From positions 372,001 through 436,000 of the forward strand of contig NZ_JBNCMC010000002.1 of the NCBI RefSeq assembly GCF_049844995.1: a stretch of 64,000 bases of DNA, read 5' to 3'. Position 1 is the first letter of the stretch. Each line of letters starts with the position of its first letter. Made by a program: the position numbers and the translations under genes. Under the pieces are notes generated by a model. It did no database searches, was not told where the DNA came from, and saw only the letters and a program-made list of their open reading frames with translations. Shown one piece after another: positions 1 to 7,835 of this stretch. This DNA comes from Luteimicrobium sp049844995. GTDB taxonomy: Bacteria; Actinomycetota; Actinomycetes; Actinomycetales; Cellulomonadaceae.

Positions 1-476
1 CGCTGTCGATCTTCGCGTCCCTCGGCGTCCTCGTCTGGGTGTTCCAGGACGGCCACCTGTCCGGCCTGCTCGGCTTCACGAGCACCGGGGGCATCGAGGT
101 CTACGTGGTCGCGCTCGTCCTCGCGTTCGCGTTCGGGCTCGCGATGGACTACGAGGTCTTCCTGCTGTCCAGGATCAAGGAGCTGCACGACGCCGGGGTC
201 GCGCCGCGCGAGTCCGTCCGGCTCGGCCTCCAGCGCTCCGGACGGATCATCACGAGCGCCGCGGCCATCATCATCGTCGTGTTCGCGGGCTTCGCGGCCG
301 GACGCCTGCTCGTCACCAAGGAGATCGGCTTCGCGCTCGCCGTCGCCGTCTTCATCGACGCGACGCTCGTCCGCATGCTGCTGGTCCCCGCGACGATGAC
401 GCTGCTCGGCCGCGCGAACTGGTGGGGTCCGCGCTGGCTCAAGCGGCTCGCGTCCGCAAGCGCCGTCCGGCCCTGA
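1..476 (+). CDS. MMPL/RND-type membrane transporter, C-terminal fragment
   Basis: The reading frame is open from the window edge (codons from base 3), so only the last 157 residues are present. They hold about three membrane segments and the motif GLAMDYEVFLLSRI, the G-x3-DY-E element of the last membrane domain in MMPL/RND exporters, followed by a helix ending PATMTLLGRANWW that is typical of MMPL C termini. The family moves lipids or drugs across the inner membrane using proton flow. The substrate cannot be told from this fragment. Confidence 0.85.
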   Translation, partial: LSIFASLGVLVWVFQDGHLSGLLGFTSTGGIEVYVVALVLAFAFGLAMDYEVFLLSRIKELHDAGVAPRESVRLGLQRSGRIITSAAAIIIVVFAGFAAGRLLVTKEIGFALAVAVFIDATLVRMLLVPATMTLLGRANWWGPRWLKRLASASAVRP

Positions 477-505
477 TCCGCCCGTCCCGGGCGGCGCCGC
501 GCGCG

Positions 506-511
506 TAGCGT
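506..511 (+). promoter_or_regulatory. -10 box of a leaderless promoter for the globin gene
   Basis: TAGCGT lies seven bases before ATG 519. No Shine-Dalgarno sequence fits in between, so the transcript probably begins at or next to the start codon. The same arrangement recurs at several other genes in the window. Confidence 0.5.
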
Positions 512-518
512 GGGCAGC

Positions 519-1025
519 ATGAACGAGCCGCGACGCAGCGCCACCGCCGACGACGCCGGACCGGGCCCGGCCGGCCGGCCGACGGTCTTCGAGGCGTGCG
601 GCGGCACGCCGGCGATGCTGGCGCTGGCGAAGGCGTGGCACGCGCGGTGCCTCGCGGACCCGGAGGCCGCGCACCCGTTCACGCACCGCCCCCTCCACCC
701 GCAGCACGCCGAGCGCCTCGCCGCGTACTGGGGCGAGTCGCTCGGGGGCCCGCCCGCGTACACCCGGGAGCTCGGGACGGAGGCGGACTTCGTGCGCATG
801 CACTCGGGCAACGGCCCGCACGACTCGCTCGACGCCGCCGCAGCGGCCTGCTTCGCCCTGGCGCTCGACGATGCGGCGATCCCCGACGACCCGGCGCTGC
901 GCGACACGCTCGCGCGGTGGTTCGTGTGGTCGAACCGGCTGGTGAACCACGGCTGGCCGACGCCCGCCGACGTGCCCGACGACCTCCGCCTCCCCCGGTG
1001 GGGCTGGGACGGCCCGGTCACGTGA
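519..1025 (+). CDS. Truncated hemoglobin-like protein (group II type)
   Basis: 168 residues. The middle resembles group II truncated globins: a D-P-E-AHPF helix, YWGESLGGPPAYT (equivalent to the FLGGPxxYS region) and a C-terminal WSNRLVNHGWP. The usual proximal-histidine segment MRHxPF is replaced by RMHSGNGPH, with His95 as the likely heme ligand. The family binds O2 or NO in the cytosol. ATG 519 is preferred over GTG 510 because a TAGCGT box sits seven bases before it. The gene converges on aspS, with a shared hairpin between them. An alternative is a globin-like protein that has lost heme binding. Confidence 0.7.
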   Translation: MNEPRRSATADDAGPGPAGRPTVFEACGGTPAMLALAKAWHARCLADPEAAHPFTHRPLHPQHAERLAAYWGESLGGPPAYTRELGTEADFVRMHSGNGPHDSLDAAAAACFALALDDAAIPDDPALRDTLARWFVWSNRLVNHGWPTPADVPDDLRLPRWGWDGPVT

Positions 1026-1028
1026 AGG

Positions 1029-1069
1029 CCGCGGGCCCGCGGTCTCGGGTGGAGACCACGGGCCCGCGG
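1029..1069. terminator. Bidirectional hairpin terminator between globin gene and aspS
   Basis: 18-nt arms at 1029-1046 and 1052-1069 with a 5-nt loop. The one non-Watson-Crick position becomes a G-U pair in the minus-strand transcript. It lies between two convergent genes, so it can end both. Confidence 0.8.
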
Positions 1070-1083
1070 GGGGCAACCGGTTG

Positions 1084-2895
1084 TCAGGCGACCGGCGTGC
1101 GCTCACCGCTCGGCGCGTCGGCGTCGCCGCGCTTCGGAGCGGGCCTGGAGTCCACGCCCGCCTCCTTGCGCTGCTCGGCCGTGATGGGCGCGGGCGCGCC
1201 GGTGAGCGGGTCGTAGCCGCCGCCCGACTTCGGGAACGCGATGACGTCGCGGATCGACTCGGAGTCCGTGAGGAGCGCGACGATCCGGTCCCAGCCGAAC
1301 GCGATGCCGCCGTGCGGCGGGGCGCCGAACTGGAACGCGTCGAGGAGGAAGCCGAACTTCTCCTGCGCCTGCGCCTCGTCGATGCCCATGACCTGGAAGA
1401 CGCGCTCCTGCACGTCGCGGCGGTGGATACGGATCGAGCCGCCGCCGATCTCGTTGCCGTTGCAGACGATGTCGTAGGCGTAGGCGAGGGCCTCGCCGGG
1501 GTTCTGCTCGAACGTGTCGATCCAGTCCGGCGTCGGGCTCGTGAACGCGTGGTGCACGGCCGTCCACGCGCCCTCGCCCACGGCGACGTCGTCGTCCTCG
1601 CCGGTCGGCTTGAACAGCGGGGCGTCGACGACCCAGACGAACGCCCAGGTGCCCTCCTCGATCATCCCGGTGCGCTTCGCGATCTCGAGGCGCGCGGCGC
1701 CCAGGAGCTCGCGGGACTGCGTGACCTTGCCGGCCGCGAAGAAGACGGCGTCACCCGGGTTGGCGCCGGTCGCCTCGCGGAGCCCGTCGCGCTCGGCGTC
1801 GGACAGGTTCTTGGCCACCGGGCCGCCGAGCGTGCCGTCGTCGGCGAACGTGACGTACGCGAGGCCCTTGGCCCCGCGCTGCTTGGCCCACTCCTGCCAC
1901 GCGTCGAACTGGCGACGCGGCTGCGACGCCCCGCCCGGCATGACGACGGCGCCCACGTACGGCGCCTGGAAGACGCGGAACGGGGTGTCCTTGAAGTAGT
2001 CCGTGAGCTCGACCAGCGGGTTGCCGAAGCGCAGGTCCGGCTTGTCGCTCCCGTACAGCCGCATCGCGTCCGCGAACGTCATGCGCGGGATCGGCGTCGG
2101 GATCCGGTAGCCGATCAGGTCCCACAGCTCGGTGAGGATCTCCTCGCCGAGGGCGATCACGTCGTCCTGCTCGACGAAGCTCAGCTCGACGTCGAGCTGA
2201 GTGAACTCCGGCTGGCGGTCGGCGCGGAAGTCCTCGTCGCGGTAGCAGCGGGCGATCTGGTAGTACCGCTCGAGCCCGGCGACCATGAGCAGCTGCTTGA
2301 ACAGCTGCGGCGACTGCGGCAGCGCGTACCAGCTGCCGGGCGCGAGGCGGGCGGGGACGACGAAGTCGCGCGCGCCCTCCGGCGTCGAGCGCGTGAGCGT
2401 GGGGGTCTCGACCTCGACGAAGTCGTGCGCGTCGAGCACGCGGCGGGCAGCCTGGTTGGCCTTGGCGCGCAGGCGCAGGGCGTGCGCCGGCGTCGGGCGG
2501 CGCAGGTCGAGGTAGCGGTGCTTGAGGCGCGCCTCCTCACCGATCGTCTCGTTGCCCTCGAGCGCGGTCGAGACCTGGAACGGCAGGGGGGCCGACTCGT
2601 TGAGCACGACGACGTCGCTCGCCACGACCTCGATCTCGCCGGTCGCCAGGTGCGGGTTCTCGTTGCCGTCGGGACGGCGCGAGACGTCGCCCGTCACCTG
2701 GAGCACGAACTCCGCGCGCAGCGGGTGGGCTACGGCCTCGTCGCGGATGACCACCTGGGCGATGCCCGAGGCGTCACGCAGGTCGATGAACGCCACTCCC
2801 CCGTGATCCCGGCGCCGGTCGACCCAGCCCGTGAGGGTGACGGTCTGACCGATGTGGTCGGCTCGCAGCGAGCCGGCCGTGTGGGTGCGGAGCAC
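1084..2895 (-). CDS. aspS: Aspartyl-tRNA synthetase
   Basis: 603 residues, bacterial-type AspRS that charges tRNA-Asp. The N-terminal OB fold reads GWVDRRRDHGG. The class II core has QSPQLFKQLLM, motif 2 around YRDEDFRADRQPEFTQLD, the bacterial GAD insert, and motif 3 in GIAFGWDRIVAL. GTG 2895 is preceded by GAAAGGA at good spacing. His31 (RRRDHGG) is the residue seen in non-discriminating bacterial AspRS, where discriminating enzymes such as that of E. coli have Leu, so this enzyme may also feed tRNA-Asn through GatCAB. It is the distal member of the region shared with the M. tuberculosis Rv2614c-Rv2572c interval. Confidence 0.97.
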   Translation of the reverse strand: MLRTHTAGSLRADHIGQTVTLTGWVDRRRDHGGVAFIDLRDASGIAQVVIRDEAVAHPLRAEFVLQVTGDVSRRPDGNENPHLATGEIEVVASDVVVLNESAPLPFQVSTALEGNETIGEEARLKHRYLDLRRPTPAHALRLRAKANQAARRVLDAHDFVEVETPTLTRSTPEGARDFVVPARLAPGSWYALPQSPQLFKQLLMVAGLERYYQIARCYRDEDFRADRQPEFTQLDVELSFVEQDDVIALGEEILTELWDLIGYRIPTPIPRMTFADAMRLYGSDKPDLRFGNPLVELTDYFKDTPFRVFQAPYVGAVVMPGGASQPRRQFDAWQEWAKQRGAKGLAYVTFADDGTLGGPVAKNLSDAERDGLREATGANPGDAVFFAAGKVTQSRELLGAARLEIAKRTGMIEEGTWAFVWVVDAPLFKPTGEDDDVAVGEGAWTAVHHAFTSPTPDWIDTFEQNPGEALAYAYDIVCNGNEIGGGSIRIHRRDVQERVFQVMGIDEAQAQEKFGFLLDAFQFGAPPHGGIAFGWDRIVALLTDSESIRDVIAFPKSGGGYDPLTGAPAPITAEQRKEAGVDSRPAPKRGDADAPSGERTPVA

Positions 2896-2934
2896 GGAGG
2901 TGTCCTTTCGGGGACGACGGGAGTGGGCCGTCCG

Positions 2935-2940
2935 AGTCTA
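2935..2940 (-). promoter_or_regulatory. -10 box of the aspS promoter
   Basis: TAGACT on the minus strand, about 40 bases before the GTG of aspS, with a separate GAAAGGA ribosome site downstream. No convincing -35 was identified. Confidence 0.4.
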
Positions 2941-3058
2941 GTGGGTGGCGCCTGTGGACGATGCTTGGCGTCGCAGCCTCCCCTCGCTATCGTCCTTGCC
3001 CAGGCGACGGCGCAGGTCATGGGGAGGTCTCCCCATCGCCCGTGCTCGAGGGGCTCGT

Positions 3059-3064
3059 TAGGCT
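3059..3064 (+). promoter_or_regulatory. -10 box of the T7SS effector operon
   Basis: TAGGCT about 27 bases before ATG 3092, followed by a strong GGGGGAAGG ribosome site. It is placed to drive the operon that starts with the WXG100-like gene. Confidence 0.45.
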
Positions 3065-3091
3065 CGCGGGCGAGACAGGGGGAAGGTATCG

Positions 3092-3379
3092 ATGGCAGAT
3101 CTGAAGCTGGACCTGGACGCGGTGACCGAGCTCGGCACCGACCTCTCGCGGGTGGCGGACGAGTTCGAGGACGCGAACGCGCACAGCGACCGCATCGCCG
3201 AGGCCGTGGGGCACGACCACCTCGCGAAGACCGTCCGCGACTTCGCCCACAAGTGGGACGACACGCGCGGCAAGATGACGGAGAACCTGCGGCTGCTCGC
3301 CGACTCCGCGACCCAGGTGTCCGACGCGTTCACGCAGACCGACGGCGACATGGCCAAGGCTCTCGCGAAGGACGGCTGA
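3092..3379 (+). CDS. WXG100-like T7SS partner protein
   Basis: 95 residues, all helical, with a central HKWDDTR turn where WXG100 proteins have the W-x-G hairpin. Size, helical hairpin layout and position before a large Hint-containing toxin fit the small Esx-type partner that pairs with T7SS effectors. Its role would be co-secretion or chaperoning of the downstream toxin. It has a strong GGGGGAAGG ribosome site. Its TGA overlaps the ATG of the toxin by one base (TGATG). The W-x-G itself is degenerate (W-D-D), so the family assignment is by size, fold and context. Confidence 0.7.
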   Translation: MADLKLDLDAVTELGTDLSRVADEFEDANAHSDRIAEAVGHDHLAKTVRDFAHKWDDTRGKMTENLRLLADSATQVSDAFTQTDGDMAKALAKDG

Positions 3380-5151
3380 TGTCGCGTCCGACGGATTGGT
3401 CGCCGGTGGGTCTGGATATCGACCCCACACCGGGCGACCCGGTGCTCGTGCTGTCCGGGGGCCGGGAGTACCTGGATGTCGCGGACAGCATCGATGGTGC
3501 TGCTGCTGCGATGGCGCGGTTGGACGTGGCGGGTGCGGTGTCGCAGGCCGTGGACGCGTTGATGGATCGCAAGGAAGACACGATCAGCGAGGTCCGTAAG
3601 GCGCACGCCCGGTACCAGGCGGCGGGTGAGGCGTTGGTGTCGTATGCCTCGACGTTGGAGCAGGTGCAGGCCGACACGTTGGCCGCGTTGCAGAGGGCGC
3701 GGGGTGCCCGCGGGGACGCGGACGACGCCGCGCGAAACGAGCACTATTACCAGGACCTCGCGGAGTCGGAGACGGATCCGACCACGAAGGCACAGTACAA
3801 GCACAAGGCGACCACGGCTGCGGATGGTGCGTCGGCTGCCCGCGCGACGATCGCGGGGGCGCAGGACGACATCACCTCTGCGGTCTCGACGCGGGACCGG
3901 GCGGCGGACTCGGCTGCGGATCAGATCACGGAGATCACGTCTCATGACGATCTGAACGACTCGTGGTGGGACAACTGGGGCTCCAAGCTCGTCGCCGCGA
4001 TCGCGGACATCGCCGACCTGGTCTCCACGATCGCGGGGATCCTCGCGGTGGTGGTGGCGTTCATCCCGGTGGTGGGGACCGCGCTGGCGGGTGTCCTGAT
4101 CGTCGTCGCAGCGGTCGCTGCGATCGTCAGCGCGTTGGCGAACATCGCCCTGGCGGCGACGGGTGAGCGGTCGTGGGGTGAGGCGGGGATCGCGATCGCC
4201 GGTGCCGCGCTGTCCGTGATCGGTCTGGGGGCGGCGGCGAAGGCTGCGACGGGGATCTCGAAGGCGGCGTTCAAGGCCGGCGCCCGCCAAACCATGACGG
4301 GGCTGAAGGGTCTGGGCGCGGACGGTCTGCGGGGTGGGTTGAAGGGGTTCGGTAAGGAAGCGTGGTGCAAGGTCGGGTTCGGGACCTGCTTCACCGCCGG
4401 CACCCTGGTCGCCACCCCGGATGGCGACAAGCCGATCGAGTCCCTTCGCGCGGGTGACAAGGTCTACACCTACGACCAGATCACCGGCGTGCAGCTGCTG
4501 GAGACGGTCGAGGAGACGGTCGTCCGCACGACGACGACCGTGTTCCATCTGACGATCGGCGACGCGGTCGTCACGACGACGGCGGAGCATCCGTTCATGG
4601 TGGCCGGGATGGGCTGGATCCAGGCCCGGGACCTGCGCGCGGGTGACCTGCTCACCACCCCGGACGGCACCGTCGCCCTCGACGCGATCAACCCCGAGAC
4701 CGTCGACGAGGCCGACGCGGTCGCCGTCTACAACATCCACGTCCACACGCACCACACGTACTACGTCCTCGCCGGCGACCTGCCGATCCTCGTCCACAAC
4801 GCCGCCGGACACGCCAAAGCGGCTACGGACGCTGCCTCGCACCCGGGCCTTGCTGACGACACGATCCGCGCGGGATCACTGAACAAGCACATCAAGGGAA
4901 CTAACGAGTTCCGTGGCGCGTCGGCGTCGGACCCTCTTGGCAAGTCTGTCTTCGTGGGTCCGGCCAGCGCAAAGAAGCTCGTCGATCTGGCGCGACTTCG
5001 TGGTACACCATTCATCGACAAGCTTGGCGTCCTCAAGGTCAAGTGGTCTGCTGGTGTGACGACCGGCTTCGCACCAGACGGCACCCGCCTCACCGACATC
5101 ATGATCACCTACTCGAAGAAGGGATGGCATGGCTGGCCTACGAAACTCTAG
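3379..5151 (+). CDS. T7SS polymorphic toxin: helical leader, hydrophobic region, Hint domain, C-terminal nuclease-like tip
   Basis: 590 residues. The N terminus (WSPVGLDIDPTPGDP, then a helical region to about 190) looks like the leader of predicted T7SS-secreted proteins. Residues about 203-290 are hydrophobic. A pretoxin Hint domain spans 337-474, starting at Cys337 (CFTAGTLVATPDG), with an AEHPFMV His block and ending ILVHN, so autoproteolysis should free the tip. The last 116 residues (475-590) carry NKHIKGTNEF and end ITYSKKGWHGWPTKL. This resembles the KHIxGT...YSKxGxH pattern of Ntox50-type BECR-fold RNases, which is an inference. The immunity candidate overlaps its 3' end. The tip-coding DNA is less GC-rich than the rest, as expected for exchangeable toxin tips. 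Confidence 0.8.
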   Translation: MSRPTDWSPVGLDIDPTPGDPVLVLSGGREYLDVADSIDGAAAAMARLDVAGAVSQAVDALMDRKEDTISEVRKAHARYQAAGEALVSYASTLEQVQADTLAALQRARGARGDADDAARNEHYYQDLAESETDPTTKAQYKHKATTAADGASAARATIAGAQDDITSAVSTRDRAADSAADQITEITSHDDLNDSWWDNWGSKLVAAIADIADLVSTIAGILAVVVAFIPVVGTALAGVLIVVAAVAAIVSALANIALAATGERSWGEAGIAIAGAALSVIGLGAAAKAATGISKAAFKAGARQTMTGLKGLGADGLRGGLKGFGKEAWCKVGFGTCFTAGTLVATPDGDKPIESLRAGDKVYTYDQITGVQLLETVEETVVRTTTTVFHLTIGDAVVTTTAEHPFMVAGMGWIQARDLRAGDLLTTPDGTVALDAINPETVDEADAVAVYNIHVHTHHTYYVLAGDLPILVHNAAGHAKAATDAASHPGLADDTIRAGSLNKHIKGTNEFRGASASDPLGKSVFVGPASAKKLVDLARLRGTPFIDKLGVLKVKWSAGVTTGFAPDGTRLTDIMITYSKKGWHGWPTKL

Positions 5152-5620
5152 GTGGGTCGTTCTCGATCGCTACCTCGCGCTAACTGTGGGAAGCCATCGG
5201 ACTACCGCGTGGTCCTTGGGGAAGGCCCGTGAGGCTGCCTTCTCCGGCTTGTGGGACGACCTCGCTGCGAGCGTGCTGCCAGGGCTGGCACTTCGTTCGA
5301 CGACCGACTCGAACGTCAACACTGCTTGCGTCTACGAGGCCGGTGACGCAGATCGCTCGCTCTACATCTCGTGCGTTCTGCCGGTCTATACGGCGTGGGA
5401 AGGGGGCCGGTTCCTCGACGAGGCACCACACTGGGGTGCCGGGCTGACGGATGCCGGGTTGACCTTTCTCGGCAGTTCTGCGACCCGAACGCTCACGCCG
5501 TACGTCGATGACGAGGCCGAACGCCGGATCACTTACTTCGAGATGCTCTTCGAGTGGATCGAAGGCTCGGACGGACCCGACGAGTCGGTGCTCATCGACC
5601 CGTGGAAGCATGGGTCGTGA
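5129..5620 (+). CDS. Putative immunity protein for the upstream toxin
   Basis: 163 residues, no recognised family. It begins inside the last codons of the toxin gene (23-nt overlap), with GAAGAAGGG five bases before ATG 5129. This is the standard place for an immunity gene. The sequence is soluble and acidic (for example VDDEAERRITYFEMLFEWIEGSDG) with no signal peptide, as expected for a cytosolic inhibitor. Its GC content is visibly lower than that of flanking housekeeping genes, matching the toxin tip. Function rests on position only. Confidence 0.65.
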   Translation: MAGLRNSRWVVLDRYLALTVGSHRTTAWSLGKAREAAFSGLWDDLAASVLPGLALRSTTDSNVNTACVYEAGDADRSLYISCVLPVYTAWEGGRFLDEAPHWGAGLTDAGLTFLGSSATRTLTPYVDDEAERRITYFEMLFEWIEGSDGPDESVLIDPWKHGS

Positions 5621-5652
5621 CGACAAGCGCGTAGGGGCACCAGCCACAGACC

Positions 5653-5946
5653 ATGGAGCTCACGGAAGATGTCGTCGAGCTCATCATGCGACTGCTCCTC
5701 AACCATGAGATCGACAGGACGGTGGCTTGCAGGTTCGTCAGACCGTGGGTCGAAGGCACGCTTCCTTCAACCCGGTTGGCAGAGTCGGGCGCGCAGACGA
5801 TCCACGGACTGGACATCGTGCGTCACGACGGCATCGCCCTCCACCCACTTACGCCGGACGCCGACAACGTGTTCGTCGTCGACGACGACGAACACGTCCG
5901 GCGATGCCACGAGTGGCTCCGACGCGCTGGGCGCAGCACCACGTGA
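5653..5946 (+). CDS. Small protein in the toxin operon, possible second immunity factor
   Basis: 97 residues, not recognised. The N terminus (VVELIMRLLLNHEIDRTVACRFVRPW) is a helix-rich segment, followed by FVVDDDEHVRRCHEWLRR. It lies 32 bases after the immunity candidate, on the same strand, in the same lower-GC stretch, with a weak ribosome site. It could be an extra immunity gene for a related toxin tip or an adaptor. Confidence 0.5.
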   Translation: MELTEDVVELIMRLLLNHEIDRTVACRFVRPWVEGTLPSTRLAESGAQTIHGLDIVRHDGIALHPLTPDADNVFVVDDDEHVRRCHEWLRRAGRSTT

Positions 5947-5955
5947 GGCGCTGAG

Positions 5956-6237
5956 ATGGCGAATCCAGAGATCGCGGATCGTGTCGACGTTGCCGGGACT
6001 GAGTCGTTCGACCCGGAACGGGAACAGCCTTCAAGCCACGAGGACGAGAGATGTACCTTTGGCGCCCACGAGCGTCATGGCGGCCCACCGCCATGTGCTC
6101 GCGCTGACCAGAGAGCTCCAGTCGAGGCCGCGCTCGATCTCCTCGGTCCGACCGAGACGCGGCTGCGCCTCGGCGAGGACGTCGACGATCTCCGGCGCTC
6201 CGTCGAGTCGCACTTCGCCGAGGACGGAAGTGCGTGA
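5956..6237 (+). CDS. Small hypothetical protein, possibly frameshifted or a remnant
   Basis: 93 residues if read straight. Only the end (VEAALDLLGPTETRLRLGEDV and onward to SHFAEDGSA) looks like ordinary protein. In the next frame, from ATG 6077, the stretch AHRHVLALTRELQ also looks coding and would join the C-terminal part near 6118 after a frame change. The stop overlaps the next gene as GTGA (6234-6237), which supports translation of the 3' end. It may be a decayed or mis-sequenced immunity or antitoxin-like gene. Confidence 0.3.
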   Translation: MANPEIADRVDVAGTESFDPEREQPSSHEDERCTFGAHERHGGPPPCARADQRAPVEAALDLLGPTETRLRLGEDVDDLRRSVESHFAEDGSA

Positions 6238-6665
6238 CCCTCTCCGCTAGACCGCCCAGCGCGTTGCTGGGCGGCGACGAGGTGACGCTGCTCGTGCGCG
6301 CCACGTCGCAGTGGGGTGGTCCAGCCCACGCGAGCGAGGGCCTCGCGCGCGCGATGGGGTTCGAGGACACATCCGCGATGCTCGTTGAGCTCGCTGCTCT
6401 CGGGCGAGCTCTGCGCACGGACACCCCGCTCGAGCCGATCGAGTGGGCGCGGGTCCTGGTAGCGACCGAGATCGCGTTCGCCAGCGACCTGTTCGGCGCA
6501 GGAACAGAATGGCGCACGATGACCGGCGAGACGGACGAGGCGACGATCCGCACGCTGAGGGCGATCCAGCGCAAGCTCGGACCGGTCCTGCGCGGTTTCT
6601 ACGGTGGTCGGGCCTCGCTGCTCGCCGGCACGACAGGCTCCGAACTCGACGAAGGAAAACGATGA
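6234..6665 (+). CDS. Hypothetical protein of the toxin operon
   Basis: 143 residues, no recognised family. It is largely helical (GLARAMGFEDTSAMLVELAALGRAL, then TEIAFASDLFGAG). GTG 6234 overlaps the preceding stop as GTGA, and its own stop overlaps the next start as ATGA, so it is translationally coupled on both sides. It belongs to the operon, but its role is unknown. Confidence 0.6.
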   Translation: MTLSARPPSALLGGDEVTLLVRATSQWGGPAHASEGLARAMGFEDTSAMLVELAALGRALRTDTPLEPIEWARVLVATEIAFASDLFGAGTEWRTMTGETDEATIRTLRAIQRKLGPVLRGFYGGRASLLAGTTGSELDEGKR

Positions 6666-7801
6666 CCGATCAGCCTCCCGCTTCCGGGCAGAACCCCGAC
6701 CTGGCCGCCGCGCTCGCCTCGGGCGACCGTGCCGCCGTCGGGCGCGCGCTGCGCGAGGGACCCGTGGTCGTGCCGCACCTGACGCGCGACGACGGCACGC
6801 CGCAGGTGCGGGTGTTCCCCGCGCCCGAGGGTTCGACGGCGCCGTACGAGGTGTGCGTGTTCTCGTCGGCGGCGTCGCTCGCCGACTTCCTCGGGGACGA
6901 CCCCGGGCGTGACTTCAGCCTGCGCCGTCGGGACTCGCTCGCGCCGTTCCTGCGTCGGCACGGAGCGGCCCTGGAGCGCGTCGTCGTCGACCCGGCCGGC
7001 GCCCACGCCACTGCGTTCACCGTGGCCGAGGTGCTGGCCGCGCTCGAGACCGCCCCGGTCGCCGACGACCCGACGGGTCTCTTCGACGACACGGGAGCCG
7101 GCATCAGCCCGGAGGGCCGCGAGGCCCTCGCTACGGCCGACCAGCCGGGCGGCTCGCGCGGCATCGGGATCGAGCTCAACCTGCCCGACCACTGGGTGCT
7201 CCTCGACCTCGAGGATCCGGAGGCCCGGGACAAGGAGATCCGCGACGTCGTCAAGCGGCAGACCGCCGCCCTCGGCGACCGGGGTGCGTCGCTGCGGCGG
7301 GACCTGCGCGACCGGATGATCGACGCCGCGGCCAAGGCGGCGTCGGCGGGCGGTCAGGTGATGGCGTACCTCGTGCTGCCGGGGACGAACGCCGCGTTGG
7401 CGCTCAGCCTCACCCTGTACTGGCACGACCTGGGGCCGGAGGCCGACGGGCTCCCCCACCTGCGCCGGCTGCAGGACCGCCTCGGGAACGGGCTCGGTCC
7501 CGACGACGCGCTCACGCGGACCGAGACCCTCTCCGGCCCGTTCCTGCGCCACGTGCGCGTCGGCCGCGGAGCCGAGGAGCTGGGCGCGCAGGACGTGCCG
7601 CTGCTGCTGATCGACTACTGGGCAGAGGCGCCGGGGCGTCAGTCCGTCGCGCGGCTCGCGTTCTCGACGCCGCACCTCGAGATCCGCGAGCAGGTCCTCA
7701 CCCTCACCGACAAGGTGCTGTTCGCCACCGAATGGCTCATGAGCGAGCCTGGCAACGAGCTGGTCTTCGACGGCCCGTCGACGCAGGCGGACCGGAACTG
7801 A
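6662..7801 (+). CDS. SseB-like N-terminal domain protein
   Basis: 379 residues. Residues about 12-135 (GDRAAVGRALREGPVVVPHL, then VRVFPAPE, VCVFSSAASLADFLG, VVVDPAGAHATAFTVAEVLAAL) match the pattern of the SseB N-terminal domain, found in actinobacteria near T7SS genes. The C-terminal half contains IGIELNLPDHWVLLDLEDPE and an alternating alpha/beta region with no recognised domain. ATG 6662 is coupled by a 4-nt overlap and has GAAGGAA upstream. It is last in the operon and may be a chaperone or recruiting factor for the secreted effector, which is inference. Confidence 0.6.
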   Translation: MTDQPPASGQNPDLAAALASGDRAAVGRALREGPVVVPHLTRDDGTPQVRVFPAPEGSTAPYEVCVFSSAASLADFLGDDPGRDFSLRRRDSLAPFLRRHGAALERVVVDPAGAHATAFTVAEVLAALETAPVADDPTGLFDDTGAGISPEGREALATADQPGGSRGIGIELNLPDHWVLLDLEDPEARDKEIRDVVKRQTAALGDRGASLRRDLRDRMIDAAAKAASAGGQVMAYLVLPGTNAALALSLTLYWHDLGPEADGLPHLRRLQDRLGNGLGPDDALTRTETLSGPFLRHVRVGRGAEELGAQDVPLLLIDYWAEAPGRQSVARLAFSTPHLEIREQVLTLTDKVLFATEWLMSEPGNELVFDGPSTQADRN

Positions 7802-7835
7802 CGGAACCCTGCGGCCGATCGGCCAGACTGGTGCC

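Noticed and set aside
1081..3378. A long plus-strand open frame running into the toxin gene
   Set aside because: It is the antisense of aspS, kept open by high GC. Its translation is Arg/Val/Glu-rich repeats without domains. The toxin starts at ATG 3379, coupled to the WXG100-like gene.
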